Origin: Pseudoalteromonas aurantia 208
GTDB taxonomy: Bacteria; Pseudomonadota; Gammaproteobacteria; Enterobacterales; Alteromonadaceae
Length of the DNA: 64,000 bases
Reading direction: 5' to 3'
Assembly (NCBI RefSeq): GCF_014858725.1
Contig: NZ_AQGV01000010.1
Location: forward strand, 62,001 to 126,000
In this document: positions 22,811-32,846 of the stretch, one piece after another
Layout: each line of letters opens with the position of its first letter
Numbering within the stretch: the stretch's first letter is position 1
Program-made: the position numbers and the translations under genes
The notes under the pieces: generated by a model
Databases searched by the model: none
What the model was told of the DNA's origin: nothing
The model's input: the letters and a program-made list of their open reading frames with translations, nothing else

Positions 22811-25417
22811 TCATTTTACTCTTGTGACAAACCACTCTTGGAATGCAGATGCACTGAGAGGTTTACTATGTAAATACCCCTGACTATAGTCACATTGTAA
22901 GGTCTGCAAAAACTCTAATTGCGATTGAGTTTCCACACCTTCCGCTACCACTTTCAAATTTAAATTACCTGCCATGGAGATAATTGCTTTTACTAATGCG
23001 CGGTCTTCTTGATCATCTGGTAAATCACGAATAAATGCTCTATCAATTTTTAACTTCGACAGCGGGAAGCGCTTCAGGTAACTCAATGATGAATATCCTG
23101 TTCCAAAGTCATCAATCGCCAATTCAACGCCCATTTCACGTAACGTGAGGAGCTGCTGTAGAATATTTTGCGCGTTATCTGCTAGTACTGTTTCTGTAAT
23201 TTCAACCGTTAAACATCGGCTATCTAAGCCTGTCTCGCGTAAAACACGTGCTATCACTTTTGCCATATCGGCGCGTTGGAACTGAATGCTTGACACATTG
23301 ACTGTGATAAATAGAGGATGCTGAAAACGATTGCACCATGCCTTAGCCTGAGAGCATGCTTGATAGAGTACCCATTCGCCGATTGTTATGATTAAGCCTA
23401 ACTCCTCACAAATAGGAATAAACCGCCCAGGGGGCACCTCTCCAAGCGCCTCATTGTGCCACCTTAATAACGCTTCGCAACCAATTTGCTTCCCATCAAG
23501 GCTAATAATTGGCTGATACACAACCGTTAACTCTTGATTTGATAGTGCCTTATGTAACGCCCCTTCTAACTGGCGTCTTGCTTGAGCATGATCATGCATT
23601 GCCGACGTATAAAATTGATAACAGTTTCTTCCATGCTCTTTTGCCTTATACATAGCACTATCAGCATTACGAAGTAATGCCTTGCGATCACAGCCGTCAT
23701 CAGGGAAAAAGGTCACCCCGATACTACCGGAAACAAATGTTTCATGCCCTTCCAGCTCAAATGGACTGCTCAATTGCTGTAATACTTTATTGGCTATTTT
23801 CTCAATATCACTGATGGTGTCGATATCAGGCAGTAATAAAGCAAATTCATCACCACCTAGCCTCGCTACAATATCAGAACTACGAGTACAGTCTTTGAGT
23901 CGCTGTGCAGCCTCAATTAAGAGCAAATCTCCAATATGGTGGCCTAAAGTATCATTAACAGCTTTAAAGCGATCTAAATCAATAAAGCAAATTGCCAAGC
24001 GACTCGATTGTTTTTTCGCTCTTTCTAATGTGTGATCAAATTGCTCATGAAAATGTAACCGGTTGGCCAGCCCAGTTAATGTATCGAAATTGGCCTGCTG
24101 CCACATCATTTGTTCGTGATTCTTGCGGGAGGTAATATCGTTAAATAGTGCTACATACATTTCAATATTCTGCTTCTCATCAAACACCGCAGAGACTTGC
24201 AGCCAACATGGATACACGTCACCGGCTTTGCGCCGATTCCAGATTTCACCTTCCCAGTGACCATGTTCATGTAAATCACTATATAACTGACTAAAAAATG
24301 CTGTGCCATGCCGACCTGAGTTAAATAAAGCTGGAGACTCTCCTAACACCTCATTTTGACTATAACCCGTAATCTGAGTAAAAGCCCGATTAACCATTTG
24401 TATTTTATTCTGTTTATCTGAAACTAGCACCCCTTCACTCGTCGTTGAGAATACCGTGCTAGCCAAGCGTTGTTCTCGTTCATTTGTTAAGCGTACGGTT
24501 ATATCATGCAACACATAAATAAAACCGAGACGTTGTTCTTTACCATCAAGCACCTCATTTTTAGTCACATTGAATGAACGAAGCTGTCCTTGAACATGCA
24601 ATTGACACTCTTTATTGACATAAGCGGGATCAGACAGACAACTGGGATTTGTTAATACTGTACCTATTGATTCATTGACCATATTCTCTGTCGGAACGAA
24701 GTCATCATTTACCCGTGTATTTGCAGACAGTATTTCTCCCTGCTCGTTAGTAAAAATAAGGTAGTCTTCAATTGCATTAAAAATAGATCGTAGCCTCGCG
24801 CCTTGCGATTCTGAGCGTTTTTTAGCCCGCCTAAATCGAATTAAGAATAACCCCAAGATCACAGTTGCCCCACATAAAATACCGATCACCACACTCAACA
24901 ACATAGTCTGAGTTTGATTAGCAACCTTAATTTCCTGTGTTTGCAACACCACCTGTTGCTCTAAATTCGCTTGATAATGCCACAGTGATTGCTGCAGTGC
25001 ACGCTGCTCACTAATATCATGAATAATAGAAAATAGTTGAGTTTCACCACTCAGGTCACGAAATGGCACTGAATACACACTGACAGTTCGAACAGATTGA
25101 TCAGCCAGCTGGTGGCGAAAAATAAAGTAGTTTCTGCCTTCAGCTACTGCGATTTCGCGCTCCGTGGCCACCTGTTTGGCAGTCAGTTGATTAATCTCCT
25201 GAATACGCATTAACAATAAATCGCTTTCGGTATAACCATAAAACTGCACAGCTGCGTCATTTGCCGCAATTATGCCACCCGTGTCCGGATTAATGATCAA
25301 CATAACTGCACTATTATTCCGAAATACCTGTTCAGGTAAATCGAGAGCTAAGCCACAACGACAAAAAAATAATAACGCGATACCGAGTATTATATTCACT
25401 TTCAACCTAGCCACCAC
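22811..25417 (-). CDS. PAS-GGDEF-EAL cyclic-di-GMP signalling protein
   Basis: 868 residues. An N-terminal signal/anchor (about 8-25) precedes a first PAS domain (about 35-145), a coiled coil, a membrane helix (about 172-193) and two further PAS domains (about 205-310 and 320-430). The GGDEF domain has an intact active site RLGGDEFALLLP (near 520) and the EAL domain has intact CEALLRW (near 648), DDFGTGYSSL and VVAEGVET. Both the cyclase and phosphodiesterase centres look complete, so either activity is possible. Output is presumably control of local c-di-GMP. The gene appears monocistronic. Confidence 0.92.
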   Translation of the reverse strand: MVARLKVNIILGIALLFFCRCGLALDLPEQVFRNNSAVMLIINPDTGGIIAANDAAVQFYGYTESDLLLMRIQEINQLTAKQVATEREIAVAEGRNYFIFRHQLADQSVRTVSVYSVPFRDLSGETQLFSIIHDISEQRALQQSLWHYQANLEQQVVLQTQEIKVANQTQTMLLSVVIGILCGATVILGLFLIRFRRAKKRSESQGARLRSIFNAIEDYLIFTNEQGEILSANTRVNDDFVPTENMVNESIGTVLTNPSCLSDPAYVNKECQLHVQGQLRSFNVTKNEVLDGKEQRLGFIYVLHDITVRLTNEREQRLASTVFSTTSEGVLVSDKQNKIQMVNRAFTQITGYSQNEVLGESPALFNSGRHGTAFFSQLYSDLHEHGHWEGEIWNRRKAGDVYPCWLQVSAVFDEKQNIEMYVALFNDITSRKNHEQMMWQQANFDTLTGLANRLHFHEQFDHTLERAKKQSSRLAICFIDLDRFKAVNDTLGHHIGDLLLIEAAQRLKDCTRSSDIVARLGGDEFALLLPDIDTISDIEKIANKVLQQLSSPFELEGHETFVSGSIGVTFFPDDGCDRKALLRNADSAMYKAKEHGRNCYQFYTSAMHDHAQARRQLEGALHKALSNQELTVVYQPIISLDGKQIGCEALLRWHNEALGEVPPGRFIPICEELGLIITIGEWVLYQACSQAKAWCNRFQHPLFITVNVSSIQFQRADMAKVIARVLRETGLDSRCLTVEITETVLADNAQNILQQLLTLREMGVELAIDDFGTGYSSLSYLKRFPLSKLKIDRAFIRDLPDDQEDRALVKAIISMAGNLNLKVVAEGVETQSQLEFLQTLQCDYSQGYLHSKPLSASAFQEWFVTRVK

Positions 25418-25823
25418 CGTATATAAATTAGGCTCAGATAAAGACTATAATGCAAACTGACCTCCATGAAAATATGCCAAACATCAAGTATTGCACAATA
25501 CTAAATAACCTCAGCTCTGGATAAGCGAATTTGCCCAATTAGGCTATTTTTCTCACTCTCGGCGTTGCTTTCATTTGTAATAGCCCGCTATTACTGCATA
25601 AAAGCGCCTTGATATTGAACAAAATATCATCATTAGATTGTACGTCAGTGTGTTTTCAACACATTTTCTATTCCAAAACCCTTATCCAAACCTGAGGTTA
25701 AATAAAGCGATTATTTATCGTCATTAATAAACGTCATATTATTATCTGCGTATAAAGCCTTTAGCTGCCATTTCGTAAACGGCTTGATATACTGCACATA
25801 ACTATAGGTGTCCTAATAGCAAA
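25418..25823. other. Intergenic region upstream of ubiD, no gene seen
   Basis: 406 bases between two divergent genes, AT-rich with stops in all frames. It must contain promoters for both neighbours. I could not assign operators or RNA structures with confidence. Confidence 0.5.
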
Positions 25824-27299
25824 ATGAAATATAAAGACTTACGAGATTTTATCTATCGCCTTGAAGAACAAGGTGAATTAGTTCGCATCACACAACCCAT
25901 TTCAACAAAATTAGAAATGACTGAAATTGCCGATCGTACATTACGAGCAGGTGGTCCAGCATTGTTGTTTGAAAACCCGACAGGCTTTGACATTCCGGTA
26001 TTAGCTAACCTATTTGGCACCCCTAAACGCGTAGCGTTAGGTATGGGCCAAACAGATGTCAGCGAACTACGTGAAGTGGGTAAACTTTTGGCTTTCCTTA
26101 AAGAACCAGAACCACCTAAAGGCATAAAGGAAGCGCTAGGACAAATCCCTGTGTTTAAGCAGGTGCTGAATATGCCAGCCAAAGAAGTCCGCAAAGCTCC
26201 TTGTCAACAAATCGTGATCAGTGGCGATGACGTGGATCTGACCAAGTTACCCATTCAACATTGTTGGCCTGGAGATGCAGCTCCTTTGATCACTTGGGGC
26301 CTAACTGTCACGCGTGGACCTTACAAAAAGCGCCAAAATCTAGGTATTTACCGACAACAATTACTGGGTAAAAATAAAATAATAATGCGCTGGTTATCGC
26401 ACAGAGGTGGTGCGCTCGATTTTCAGGAGTGGTGCAAAGAAAATCCAGGCGAGCCTTATCCCGTGTCGGTTGCGCTAGGAGCAGATCCGGCAACAATTTT
26501 AGGCGCGGTGACCCCTGTGCCTGACACGTTAAGTGAATATGCATTTGCTGGGCTGCTGCGAGGCTCAAAAACCGAAGTGGTAAAATCCATTTCAAATGAC
26601 TTACAAGTGCCTGCCAGCGCAGAAATTATTCTTGAAGGTCATATCATGCCCGGTGAAATGGCTCCCGAAGGGCCCTATGGTGATCACACAGGTTATTATA
26701 ATGAAGTTGATGATTTCCCTGTGATGACAGTAACCCATATGACCCACAGAGAAAACCCAATTTACCATAGTACATACACAGGTCGCCCACCAGATGAACC
26801 TGCCATTTTAGGTGTCGCACTCAATGAAGTGTTCGTGCCCATTTTACAAAAGCAATTTCCAGAAATTGTTGATTTTTACCTCCCTCCTGAAGGCTGTTCC
26901 TATCGAATGGCGATAGTAACGATGAAGAAGCAATATCCTGGTCATGCAAAAAGGGTGATGATGGGGGTATGGTCTTTCTTACGTCAGTTTATGTACACTA
27001 AATTTGTCATAGTTTGCGACGATGATGTCAATGCAAGAGATTGGAATGACGTCATTTGGGCTATCACGACGCGTATGGATCCGGCAAGAGATACAACCAT
27101 GATAGAAAATACGCCGATTGACTACCTTGATTTTGCTTCCCCTGTTTCGGGACTTGGTTCTAAAATGGGTATGGACGCAACAAACAAATGGGCAGGAGAA
27201 ACGGATCGAGAGTGGGGCGAGCCTATCGTGATGGATGAACAAGTGAAACAAAGAATAGATGATATCTGGGACAGCTTAGATATCCCACTCAAGCCATAG
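25824..27299 (+). CDS. ubiD: 4-hydroxy-3-polyprenylbenzoate decarboxylase UbiD
   Basis: Prenylated-FMN-dependent decarboxylase of ubiquinone biosynthesis. The 491 residues match the family length (E. coli 497). Recognisable parts are the N-terminal [20 protein letters not shown], the prFMN/metal region [19 protein letters not shown] and the catalytic Glu region in [17 protein letters not shown], followed by the C-terminal [14 protein letters not shown]. UbiX, which makes the cofactor, is not in the window. It is followed by fre after 107 bases, an arrangement also known in E. coli. Confidence 0.97.
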   Translation: MKYKDLRDFIYRLEEQGELVRITQPISTKLEMTEIADRTLRAGGPALLFENPTGFDIPVLANLFGTPKRVALGMGQTDVSELREVGKLLAFLKEPEPPKGIKEALGQIPVFKQVLNMPAKEVRKAPCQQIVISGDDVDLTKLPIQHCWPGDAAPLITWGLTVTRGPYKKRQNLGIYRQQLLGKNKIIMRWLSHRGGALDFQEWCKENPGEPYPVSVALGADPATILGAVTPVPDTLSEYAFAGLLRGSKTEVVKSISNDLQVPASAEIILEGHIMPGEMAPEGPYGDHTGYYNEVDDFPVMTVTHMTHRENPIYHSTYTGRPPDEPAILGVALNEVFVPILQKQFPEIVDFYLPPEGCSYRMAIVTMKKQYPGHAKRVMMGVWSFLRQFMYTKFVIVCDDDVNARDWNDVIWAITTRMDPARDTTMIENTPIDYLDFASPVSGLGSKMGMDATNKWAGETDREWGEPIVMDEQVKQRIDDIWDSLDIPLKP

Positions 27300-27406
27300 G
27301 ATAACCTAGGTACCTATGCTAAAGTGCCTAGAGTTTATACAAAAATTTAGTGATTGGTAATATTCAAAAGTACATTGCCAAACAAGACCGTGCGAAAAGG
27401 TAACAC

Positions 27407-28120
27407 ATGCAAACAATCAATGCTGACGTGATAGCTATCACGCCACTTACAGAAATTATTTACAAAGTCACGCTTAAACCTGCTACTGCAGCAAAGTTTG
27501 AAGCAGGGCACTATTTACAACTTGTTTTAGGTGAAAAAGACAAGCGTGCATTTTCAATCGCAAGCAAACCATCACAACAAAACGAGTTAGAATTGCACAT
27601 TGGTGCATCAGCTGCTGATGCATACGCATCACAAGCGCTTGAACATTTGCGCCAAGCTCATTTAAACAACCGCCCTGTTGCACTTGAAGTTGGCTTGGGT
27701 GTCTCGCAATTACGCATTGATTGCCAAAGACCCATTGTCTTGCTCGCAGGTGGTACTGGGTTCTCGTATGTTAAATCAATGGCCGATCACTTAAGCGAGG
27801 TTGGCTGTACTCAACCAGTGTATTTTTACTGGGGTGTAAAAGAAGAATCTGCGCTATATGCTAAAACAGAAATGGAAGCATGGGCAGCAACCAAAGAAAA
27901 CTTCCACTTTATTCCGGTAGTAGAAAACCCTAACGAAGGTTGGGGAGGCCATACAGGCTATGTGCACCAAGCCGTGATGACAGATATTTCTTCTTTAGAA
28001 ACGTACTCAATTTATATGGCCGGTCGTTTTGATATGATTGGTATTGTGCGTGATGACTTTATCAAGCATGGTGCCGTACGTGAGCACATGTACGCAGACG
28101 CCTTTGCTTTTATCAAATAA
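27407..28120 (+). CDS. fre: NAD(P)H-flavin reductase Fre
   Basis: Reduces free flavins with NAD(P)H. The products reduce ferric iron and activate ribonucleotide reductase, and may feed UbiX/UbiD-type flavin chemistry. The 237 residues have an N-terminal FAD-binding barrel with RAFSIASKP and a C-terminal NAD-binding domain with VLLAGGTGFSYVKSM and YMAGRFDMIG. There are no cysteine motifs for an iron-sulfur centre. AAAGG lies about 7 bases before the ATG. The 107-base spacing after ubiD allows co-transcription or its own promoter. Confidence 0.95.
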   Translation: MQTINADVIAITPLTEIIYKVTLKPATAAKFEAGHYLQLVLGEKDKRAFSIASKPSQQNELELHIGASAADAYASQALEHLRQAHLNNRPVALEVGLGVSQLRIDCQRPIVLLAGGTGFSYVKSMADHLSEVGCTQPVYFYWGVKEESALYAKTEMEAWAATKENFHFIPVVENPNEGWGGHTGYVHQAVMTDISSLETYSIYMAGRFDMIGIVRDDFIKHGAVREHMYADAFAFIK

Positions 28121-28130
28121 TTCATAGCCC

Positions 28131-28168
28131 TAAGCAGTGTCATATCATACGGCACTGCTTATAATTTC
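28131..28168 (+). terminator. Possible terminator after fre
   Basis: TAAGCAGTG and CACTGCTTA arms form a perfect 9-bp stem with a 13-base loop, followed by TAATTTC. It is placed right after fre, but the T-run is weak. Confidence 0.5.
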
Positions 28169-28383
28169 ACGGTTCATATATCGCCCCCTTTCAGTTTAAG
28201 TATTACTCAAGGTTACACCGCATAGTAATTGGCCCATATTCTATCCTCTTGCGCCAAAACACATATTTAGTGTGATGAGCTTTCCTATCAGTCCTGTTTT
28301 TTAAATTGAAACAATCTATTTAATCTATTTTATTAATTGAAAATAACAGAGCATACTGAATTCATCAACACAGGAGCACTAGA

Positions 28384-28788
28384 ATGAAAACTGTAAAAGA
28401 AATCATGACGACACATATTCCTGCAATTTATGCAGATTCCGAGCTCACAGAAGCGATTGATGAACTGCACCAACACACATTATTCTGCGCACCAGTTTTA
28501 GATGGGCAGCAGCACTTAGTTGGCTTTATTTCAGAGCAACAAATGTTGGCCCCATTATTACAAAGTAGCTATTTTTGCGAAGGCAAAATAATGGTTAAAG
28601 AATTGATGACCGATAATGTGGTGTCAGTCACTGAACACATGAATATTGTCGATTTAGCTCAGCAAATGCAAGGCAATAAACCAAAGGTTTATCCAGTGAC
28701 ATCAAATGGCAAGGTTATTGGCTTGGTAACAAGAAGCCAAGTCATAGAGGCGTTAAAACAAGACTACTTGAGCTGCTCAGTGCATTAA
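28384..28788 (+). CDS. Tandem CBS-domain protein
   Basis: 134 residues made almost entirely of two CBS domains (about 7-60 and 70-128), a fold that binds adenine nucleotides and regulates partner proteins. Typical signatures are VKEIMTTHIPAI, LVGFISEQQML, VKELMTDNVVSV and VIGLVTRSQVIEAL. No enzymatic domain is attached, so it is a stand-alone regulatory or nucleotide-sensing protein of unknown target. AGGAG lies 7 bases upstream of the start. A 263-base region with a possible fre terminator separates it from fre, so it is probably a separate unit. Confidence 0.88.
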   Translation: MKTVKEIMTTHIPAIYADSELTEAIDELHQHTLFCAPVLDGQQHLVGFISEQQMLAPLLQSSYFCEGKIMVKELMTDNVVSVTEHMNIVDLAQQMQGNKPKVYPVTSNGKVIGLVTRSQVIEALKQDYLSCSVH

Positions 28789-28814
28789 GCAGCTCAAAGT
28801 GAACTGACTGGCTA

Positions 28815-29813
28815 TTAACTCGCTTTTTTAGCTAACAACGCTTTTTTATCACTGTCACTTAAAAAGGCAATTTCTAATGCATTGCGCTGCGCTTGTTCCA
28901 TATCTTGCGTCGATAACCCAGCCTCAGGTGCGGCAACAACATACTCATTATCAAGTTCAATACCTTGAACTGCAGGATCATCGGTATTAATACAGGCTAA
29001 AATACCATGATCCAAAAAGCGCTTAAGTGGGTGTGTGGTTAGTTCAGCCACCGTACTGGTTTGAATATTACTGGTTAAACATGACTCAATACCAATGCGG
29101 TTGTCTCTTAAATAATCCATTAACTTTGGATCTTCAATGGCTTTAACACCATGACCAATACGTGTTGCGCCTAACTCATTAATGGCTTGCCAGATACTTT
29201 TTGCACCTTCCGCTTCACCCGCGTGTATTGTGGCACCTAAATAAGCATCCCTAACTTGTTTAAAATGATCGACAAATAGCGCGCCTGGATAACCCAGTTC
29301 ATCACCAGCAAGATCGATAGCAACTAAATCGTTTTTGCATGCTAATAATGAATCAAGCTCATACTGACATTTATCAACACCGAAAGTACGCGACATAATA
29401 CCAATTAGATTCACTTTAATATCGGTATTGTGCGTTGCCGATTTAATGCCATCAACCACCGCCTCTACGACGCCTTGAGCGTGTAAATCATGTGTTTGTG
29501 CCATATAGTAAGGGCTAAAGCGCAGTTCGGTATAATCCATATTCTGTGCAATCGCATCTTCTACGTTTTCGATGGCAATACGGCGACATGCATCATAATC
29601 ACCAAGCACTTTGACACCCCAATCTAATTTAGCTAAAAATGCCATAAGGTTAGGAGCGTTATCGAGTACTCGAACATGTGGGATCAAGCCCTCAATATCC
29701 GTCGCCGGTAATGGCATATTAAACTGCTGACCAAGCTCTAAAATCGTAGTCGCTCTCACGTTACCATCTAAATGGCGGTGTAAATCAAGTAAAGGTAAGT
29801 TGTTATTGATCAT
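28815..29813 (-). CDS. add: Adenosine deaminase
   Basis: Converts adenosine to inosine, and deoxyadenosine likewise, in purine salvage. The 332 residues form the metal-dependent amidohydrolase barrel: zinc ligands His12 and His14 in DLHRHLDGN, the TIHAGEAEG motif with a zinc His and the catalytic Glu, catalytic His in RIGHGVKA and Asp pair in [11 protein letters not shown]. The family signature and length fit adenosine deaminase rather than adenine deaminase, but close paralogues exist. The gene converges with the CBS gene, and an upstream terminator separates it from the hem operon. Confidence 0.93.
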   Translation of the reverse strand: MINNNLPLLDLHRHLDGNVRATTILELGQQFNMPLPATDIEGLIPHVRVLDNAPNLMAFLAKLDWGVKVLGDYDACRRIAIENVEDAIAQNMDYTELRFSPYYMAQTHDLHAQGVVEAVVDGIKSATHNTDIKVNLIGIMSRTFGVDKCQYELDSLLACKNDLVAIDLAGDELGYPGALFVDHFKQVRDAYLGATIHAGEAEGAKSIWQAINELGATRIGHGVKAIEDPKLMDYLRDNRIGIESCLTSNIQTSTVAELTTHPLKRFLDHGILACINTDDPAVQGIELDNEYVVAAPEAGLSTQDMEQAQRNALEIAFLSDSDKKALLAKKAS

Positions 29814-29915
29814 AATTCACTCGGCTGCAGATAAAATTTTGCGGATCATACTTGCCTTAATATAAAGATCAAGGACACATGTCCATTTTTAGCACGGCTA
29901 CCTAGTTATGCAAGT

Positions 29916-29941
29916 ATAAAAAAACCAGCGTATTCGCTGGC
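29916..29941 (-). terminator. Terminator of the cyaY-hem operon
   Basis: On the minus strand CCAGCG and CGCTGG arms with a 4-base loop are followed by eight T residues. It lies 13 bases beyond the hemY stop codon. Confidence 0.9.
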
Positions 29942-29954
29942 TTTTTCTAAGTAT

Positions 29955-31070
29955 TTATTTGTGAATCGCCAATTCATAGGCCTTTTGATACTGTTGGGTC
30001 TGCTCGTAGCTGCGTAATGCGATACTCGTCCAACCAGTATGCCAATTACTTTTATTTATGTTATCAAAAACTTTAGCTGCGAGTTCAAAGTCCCCATCAA
30101 CATGGGCCATGCATGCCAAACACGCTAACAAATCCGCATTATCAGGCTGCTTTTTCAGCTGGGCCTGTATCGCATGAGTTAATTGTAAATCACCTTCATT
30201 CGCGGCACTTATCACCGTCGATACATCGTGATATAACCCTTTTTTTAACCATTTCAGCAATACTGGCTGTACTTGTTTAATTTGCCCACTCGCCGCCATT
30301 GATTGTAAATAAGGCTGCTGCGCATACACTTTCAGTGCTTTGGGTAGCTGTTCATAATACGCTTGCCCATCAGATTGATTTTGCATAAAAAAACGCGTAA
30401 AGAAGCGCTGCCAATAATCCGCTGACCAAGTCACTTGCTTATGTTTGTCGTTCAATGTCTTTATCAATTCAACATGTTTTTTCTCTACCAATAGGCCCTC
30501 AAGGTAGGTCGTTATCTCGGTTGATTGTGGTTTTTTCTGCTGCATCGGCGTTTCAAGTAACACCAAAGCTTGCTCACCTTTGTCAGCCTGTAGCCAGAGC
30601 TTAGGCACTTTGCTTTGTGCTTCTTCTGACATAGCGCTTAGGTGCTGTACCGCAGTTGCCTGCTCGCCTTGCTGTAAGGCAGATTTCGCCAGCAACGCAT
30701 ATTGATAATCTTGCCACTGACTGGGCGCATCATGCTTCTTAAACGCCACTTGTACTTGCTCATTATCATCATTAAGAGTCGCCCATAGCGCCTGTTGCCA
30801 AGCCTGAGAAGCTTTCATTGCACGCTTATGACCAAAGTGCCCCGTTGATTTACGATAAAGTCGCCAGAAAAATTTAATCGCCTTTACGACGAGCCATATG
30901 CCAATCGTTAGCATGAAAAACATAATGGCCATTGCAACTATCGTGGCTTCAATGGTCACATCGTTATACGCTATGAGCACATAACCCTTTTCGTCAATTA
31001 ATAAATGCCCTGCTGCCATGGCAATCACAATGGCGATAATTATTAATATCACTCGGATCATTTTAACCAC
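29955..31070 (-). CDS. hemY: HemY, haem-biosynthesis-associated TPR membrane protein
   Basis: 371 residues. Two N-terminal membrane helices (about 4-22 and 41-66) precede a cytoplasmic or periplasmic TPR-like helical domain (about 100-371), the standard HemY layout. The enterobacterial HemY family has no proven enzymatic role and should not be confused with the Bacillus protoporphyrinogen oxidase of the same name. It overlaps the end of hemDX by 13 bases and is the last gene before the operon terminator, so it is translationally coupled to hemX. Confidence 0.93.
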   Translation of the reverse strand: MVKMIRVILIIIAIVIAMAAGHLLIDEKGYVLIAYNDVTIEATIVAMAIMFFMLTIGIWLVVKAIKFFWRLYRKSTGHFGHKRAMKASQAWQQALWATLNDDNEQVQVAFKKHDAPSQWQDYQYALLAKSALQQGEQATAVQHLSAMSEEAQSKVPKLWLQADKGEQALVLLETPMQQKKPQSTEITTYLEGLLVEKKHVELIKTLNDKHKQVTWSADYWQRFFTRFFMQNQSDGQAYYEQLPKALKVYAQQPYLQSMAASGQIKQVQPVLLKWLKKGLYHDVSTVISAANEGDLQLTHAIQAQLKKQPDNADLLACLACMAHVDGDFELAAKVFDNINKSNWHTGWTSIALRSYEQTQQYQKAYELAIHK

Positions 31071-32845
31071 CCCTGTACCGCTTTAGCTGAGCGTAACTGA
31101 ACAGTTTGGTTAAACGCCAATGACTGACCCTGCATCAGGACTAATTCGTCATGCATTGCTTGTACCGCTGCAGAATCCATTTTAAAATAGCTTGTTAACG
31201 TTTGTTGAGCACTCGATAAAGCGCTAAAAAAGACACTGGCTTGCTTGTCCATCAAAGCACTCTGAGCTTGAGACAAGTGACTTCGTAGCTGCGCTTTCAA
31301 TAGTTGCTGCTCTTGCTTATCAAGTAGTGGGTCAATAACAGCGACTTCACGATGGCGAATCGTAATAAAGTCGTCTACCAAATTTTCCCATGTGCGTAAT
31401 AAATTGGCTTGCCAGTCACTGACATCACTAGATAGTTGTGCAATAGGCGCTGCTGTTTGCTCTGGTAAACGCAAAGTTTGCAGCTCAAGTTCAGGTACCT
31501 GTGCGAGTAAACCATGTAACTGTAAATATCTAGATTCCAATTGCGGCTTAGCTTGTGCATTCAACAATGCTATATCTTGGGCAATTGCGCTCAATACGCC
31601 CGTGCTATTTGGCTCATGCTGCAATACATCACTCAATCTTTGTAGTACCGCGATGCTGCCCTGAAAATCTTGTTCCGCAGAGGCCTTAAATTGTGCCATC
31701 CTTTGTAAGTACAGCACCTCACTGCTGAGTGCACCACTGACTTGTTGTTGGGCTGAGCTCAACGCCGTCTGCAACTGCGTATCAAACTGCTGAGTCTGTG
31801 CTGCTAAGCGAGACTCAATTTGCATATCAACTTGTTTTTGCTGACTTTGCAATTGAACTAGTTGCTCACGAGTAGTGCTTAATTGTGCGCTAAGCTGGCT
31901 ATTTTGTTGTTGTAATTGTTCTAGCGCAAGGTAAGTTTTATCGCTGATCTGCTGACCATGAATGATTAAGCCGGCTGTTGCGGTACCACCAGCTAAAGCA
32001 ACCAATAAAGCCAATACGCCCACTTTACTGATTTTCTGTTTTACAGGTTTATCTTCTACCGCGCGTGTTTCGTTTTGCTGATTCTGTTGTTCACTCATTT
32101 GGCTACCTTGCTGTGTTTGTTCAGGCATAATAGATTTAAAAATGGCCTCATCACTGGGCCCTGAAGCCACTGTAATATGGGAAGATGCTACCTGATGTTG
32201 TAGCATCAAATGATCGGCACTACGCTGACTCACCAAATAAAAATGACATTGATTCAGCCAAGCTAAAAACACTTTATTGGTGGTATTAAATATAGCATCA
32301 ATTGCCGCGTTACTGGTTATGACTATACCGTCAATCTTAGCCGCTCGCCAGTGGTCTAACCAGGTATCTGATTGTGCCAAAACTGGGGTTCGCCTATAAA
32401 CAAGGCATTGATTTAATACTGCACCATGCGCTTTTAGGGTTTTTGCCAACAATGTGCGCCCCCCCTCGCCTTTCACTATTACAACCTGTTTATCAGCGAT
32501 GGATTGCAATGGAAGAAGCGCTAACATCCCTTCAGAATCTTGCTGAACGGGCGTTTGGGCCTGACGTGCATAGACTGTATCGATGGCTTTTGCGGTTTGC
32601 TCGCCAACAGCAACCAAGGTTGCGGTTGACGGTAATTGAGGTAAGTGTGCTGCTAATCCTTTCACAGCATCTTGCGAGATAAAGATGATCACATCCGCAT
32701 CATCTATCGGCGACAACTGAGTGTTATCGACCGGCAACATTTCCAGCTTAAGGACGGGTGTTTTTACAATATCAATTTGTTGAGCTATCAGCAGCTCGGC
32801 TAGCTGCTCGCCTTTTCCTTCAGGTCGAGTAATTGCGATAGCCAT
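31058..32845 (-). CDS. hemDX: Fused uroporphyrinogen-III synthase (HemD) and HemX
   Basis: 595 residues in one frame. Residues 1 to about 238 are a uroporphyrinogen-III synthase, which closes hydroxymethylbilane with inversion of ring D (AIAITRPEGKGEQLAELL at the start, GIVITSNAAIDAIF later). Residues about 250-595 are HemX: a Gln-rich linker, one membrane helix (about 275-296, VGVLALLVALAGGTATAGLI) and a long coiled coil (about 300-370). HemX-type proteins are often mislabelled as methyltransferases, but no methyltransferase motifs are present. No stop separates the halves, although an internal ATG with its own ribosome site lies at the boundary. The gene starts 1 base after the hemC stop and overlaps hemY. 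Confidence 0.92.
   Translation of the reverse strand: MAIAITRPEGKGEQLAELLIAQQIDIVKTPVLKLEMLPVDNTQLSPIDDADVIIFISQDAVKGLAAHLPQLPSTATLVAVGEQTAKAIDTVYARQAQTPVQQDSEGMLALLPLQSIADKQVVIVKGEGGRTLLAKTLKAHGAVLNQCLVYRRTPVLAQSDTWLDHWRAAKIDGIVITSNAAIDAIFNTTNKVFLAWLNQCHFYLVSQRSADHLMLQHQVASSHITVASGPSDEAIFKSIMPEQTQQGSQMSEQQNQQNETRAVEDKPVKQKISKVGVLALLVALAGGTATAGLIIHGQQISDKTYLALEQLQQQNSQLSAQLSTTREQLVQLQSQQKQVDMQIESRLAAQTQQFDTQLQTALSSAQQQVSGALSSEVLYLQRMAQFKASAEQDFQGSIAVLQRLSDVLQHEPNSTGVLSAIAQDIALLNAQAKPQLESRYLQLHGLLAQVPELELQTLRLPEQTAAPIAQLSSDVSDWQANLLRTWENLVDDFITIRHREVAVIDPLLDKQEQQLLKAQLRSHLSQAQSALMDKQASVFFSALSSAQQTLTSYFKMDSAAVQAMHDELVLMQGQSLAFNQTVQLRSAKAVQGWLK
32096..32109 (-). promoter_or_regulatory. Internal ribosome site and ATG at the HemD-HemX junction
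   Basis: On the minus strand AAGGT, six bases (AGCCAA), then ATG AGT GAA CAA, in frame with the fusion. The encoded start MSEQQNQQNET is exactly where a separate HemX would begin. This may be the relict or working start of an independent HemX. Confidence 0.6.
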
Positions 32846-32846
32846 A

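Noticed and set aside
31058..32098. HemX part as uroporphyrinogen-III C-methyltransferase
   Set aside because: That label is a known misannotation. The segment is a membrane helix plus coiled coil without SAM-binding motifs.
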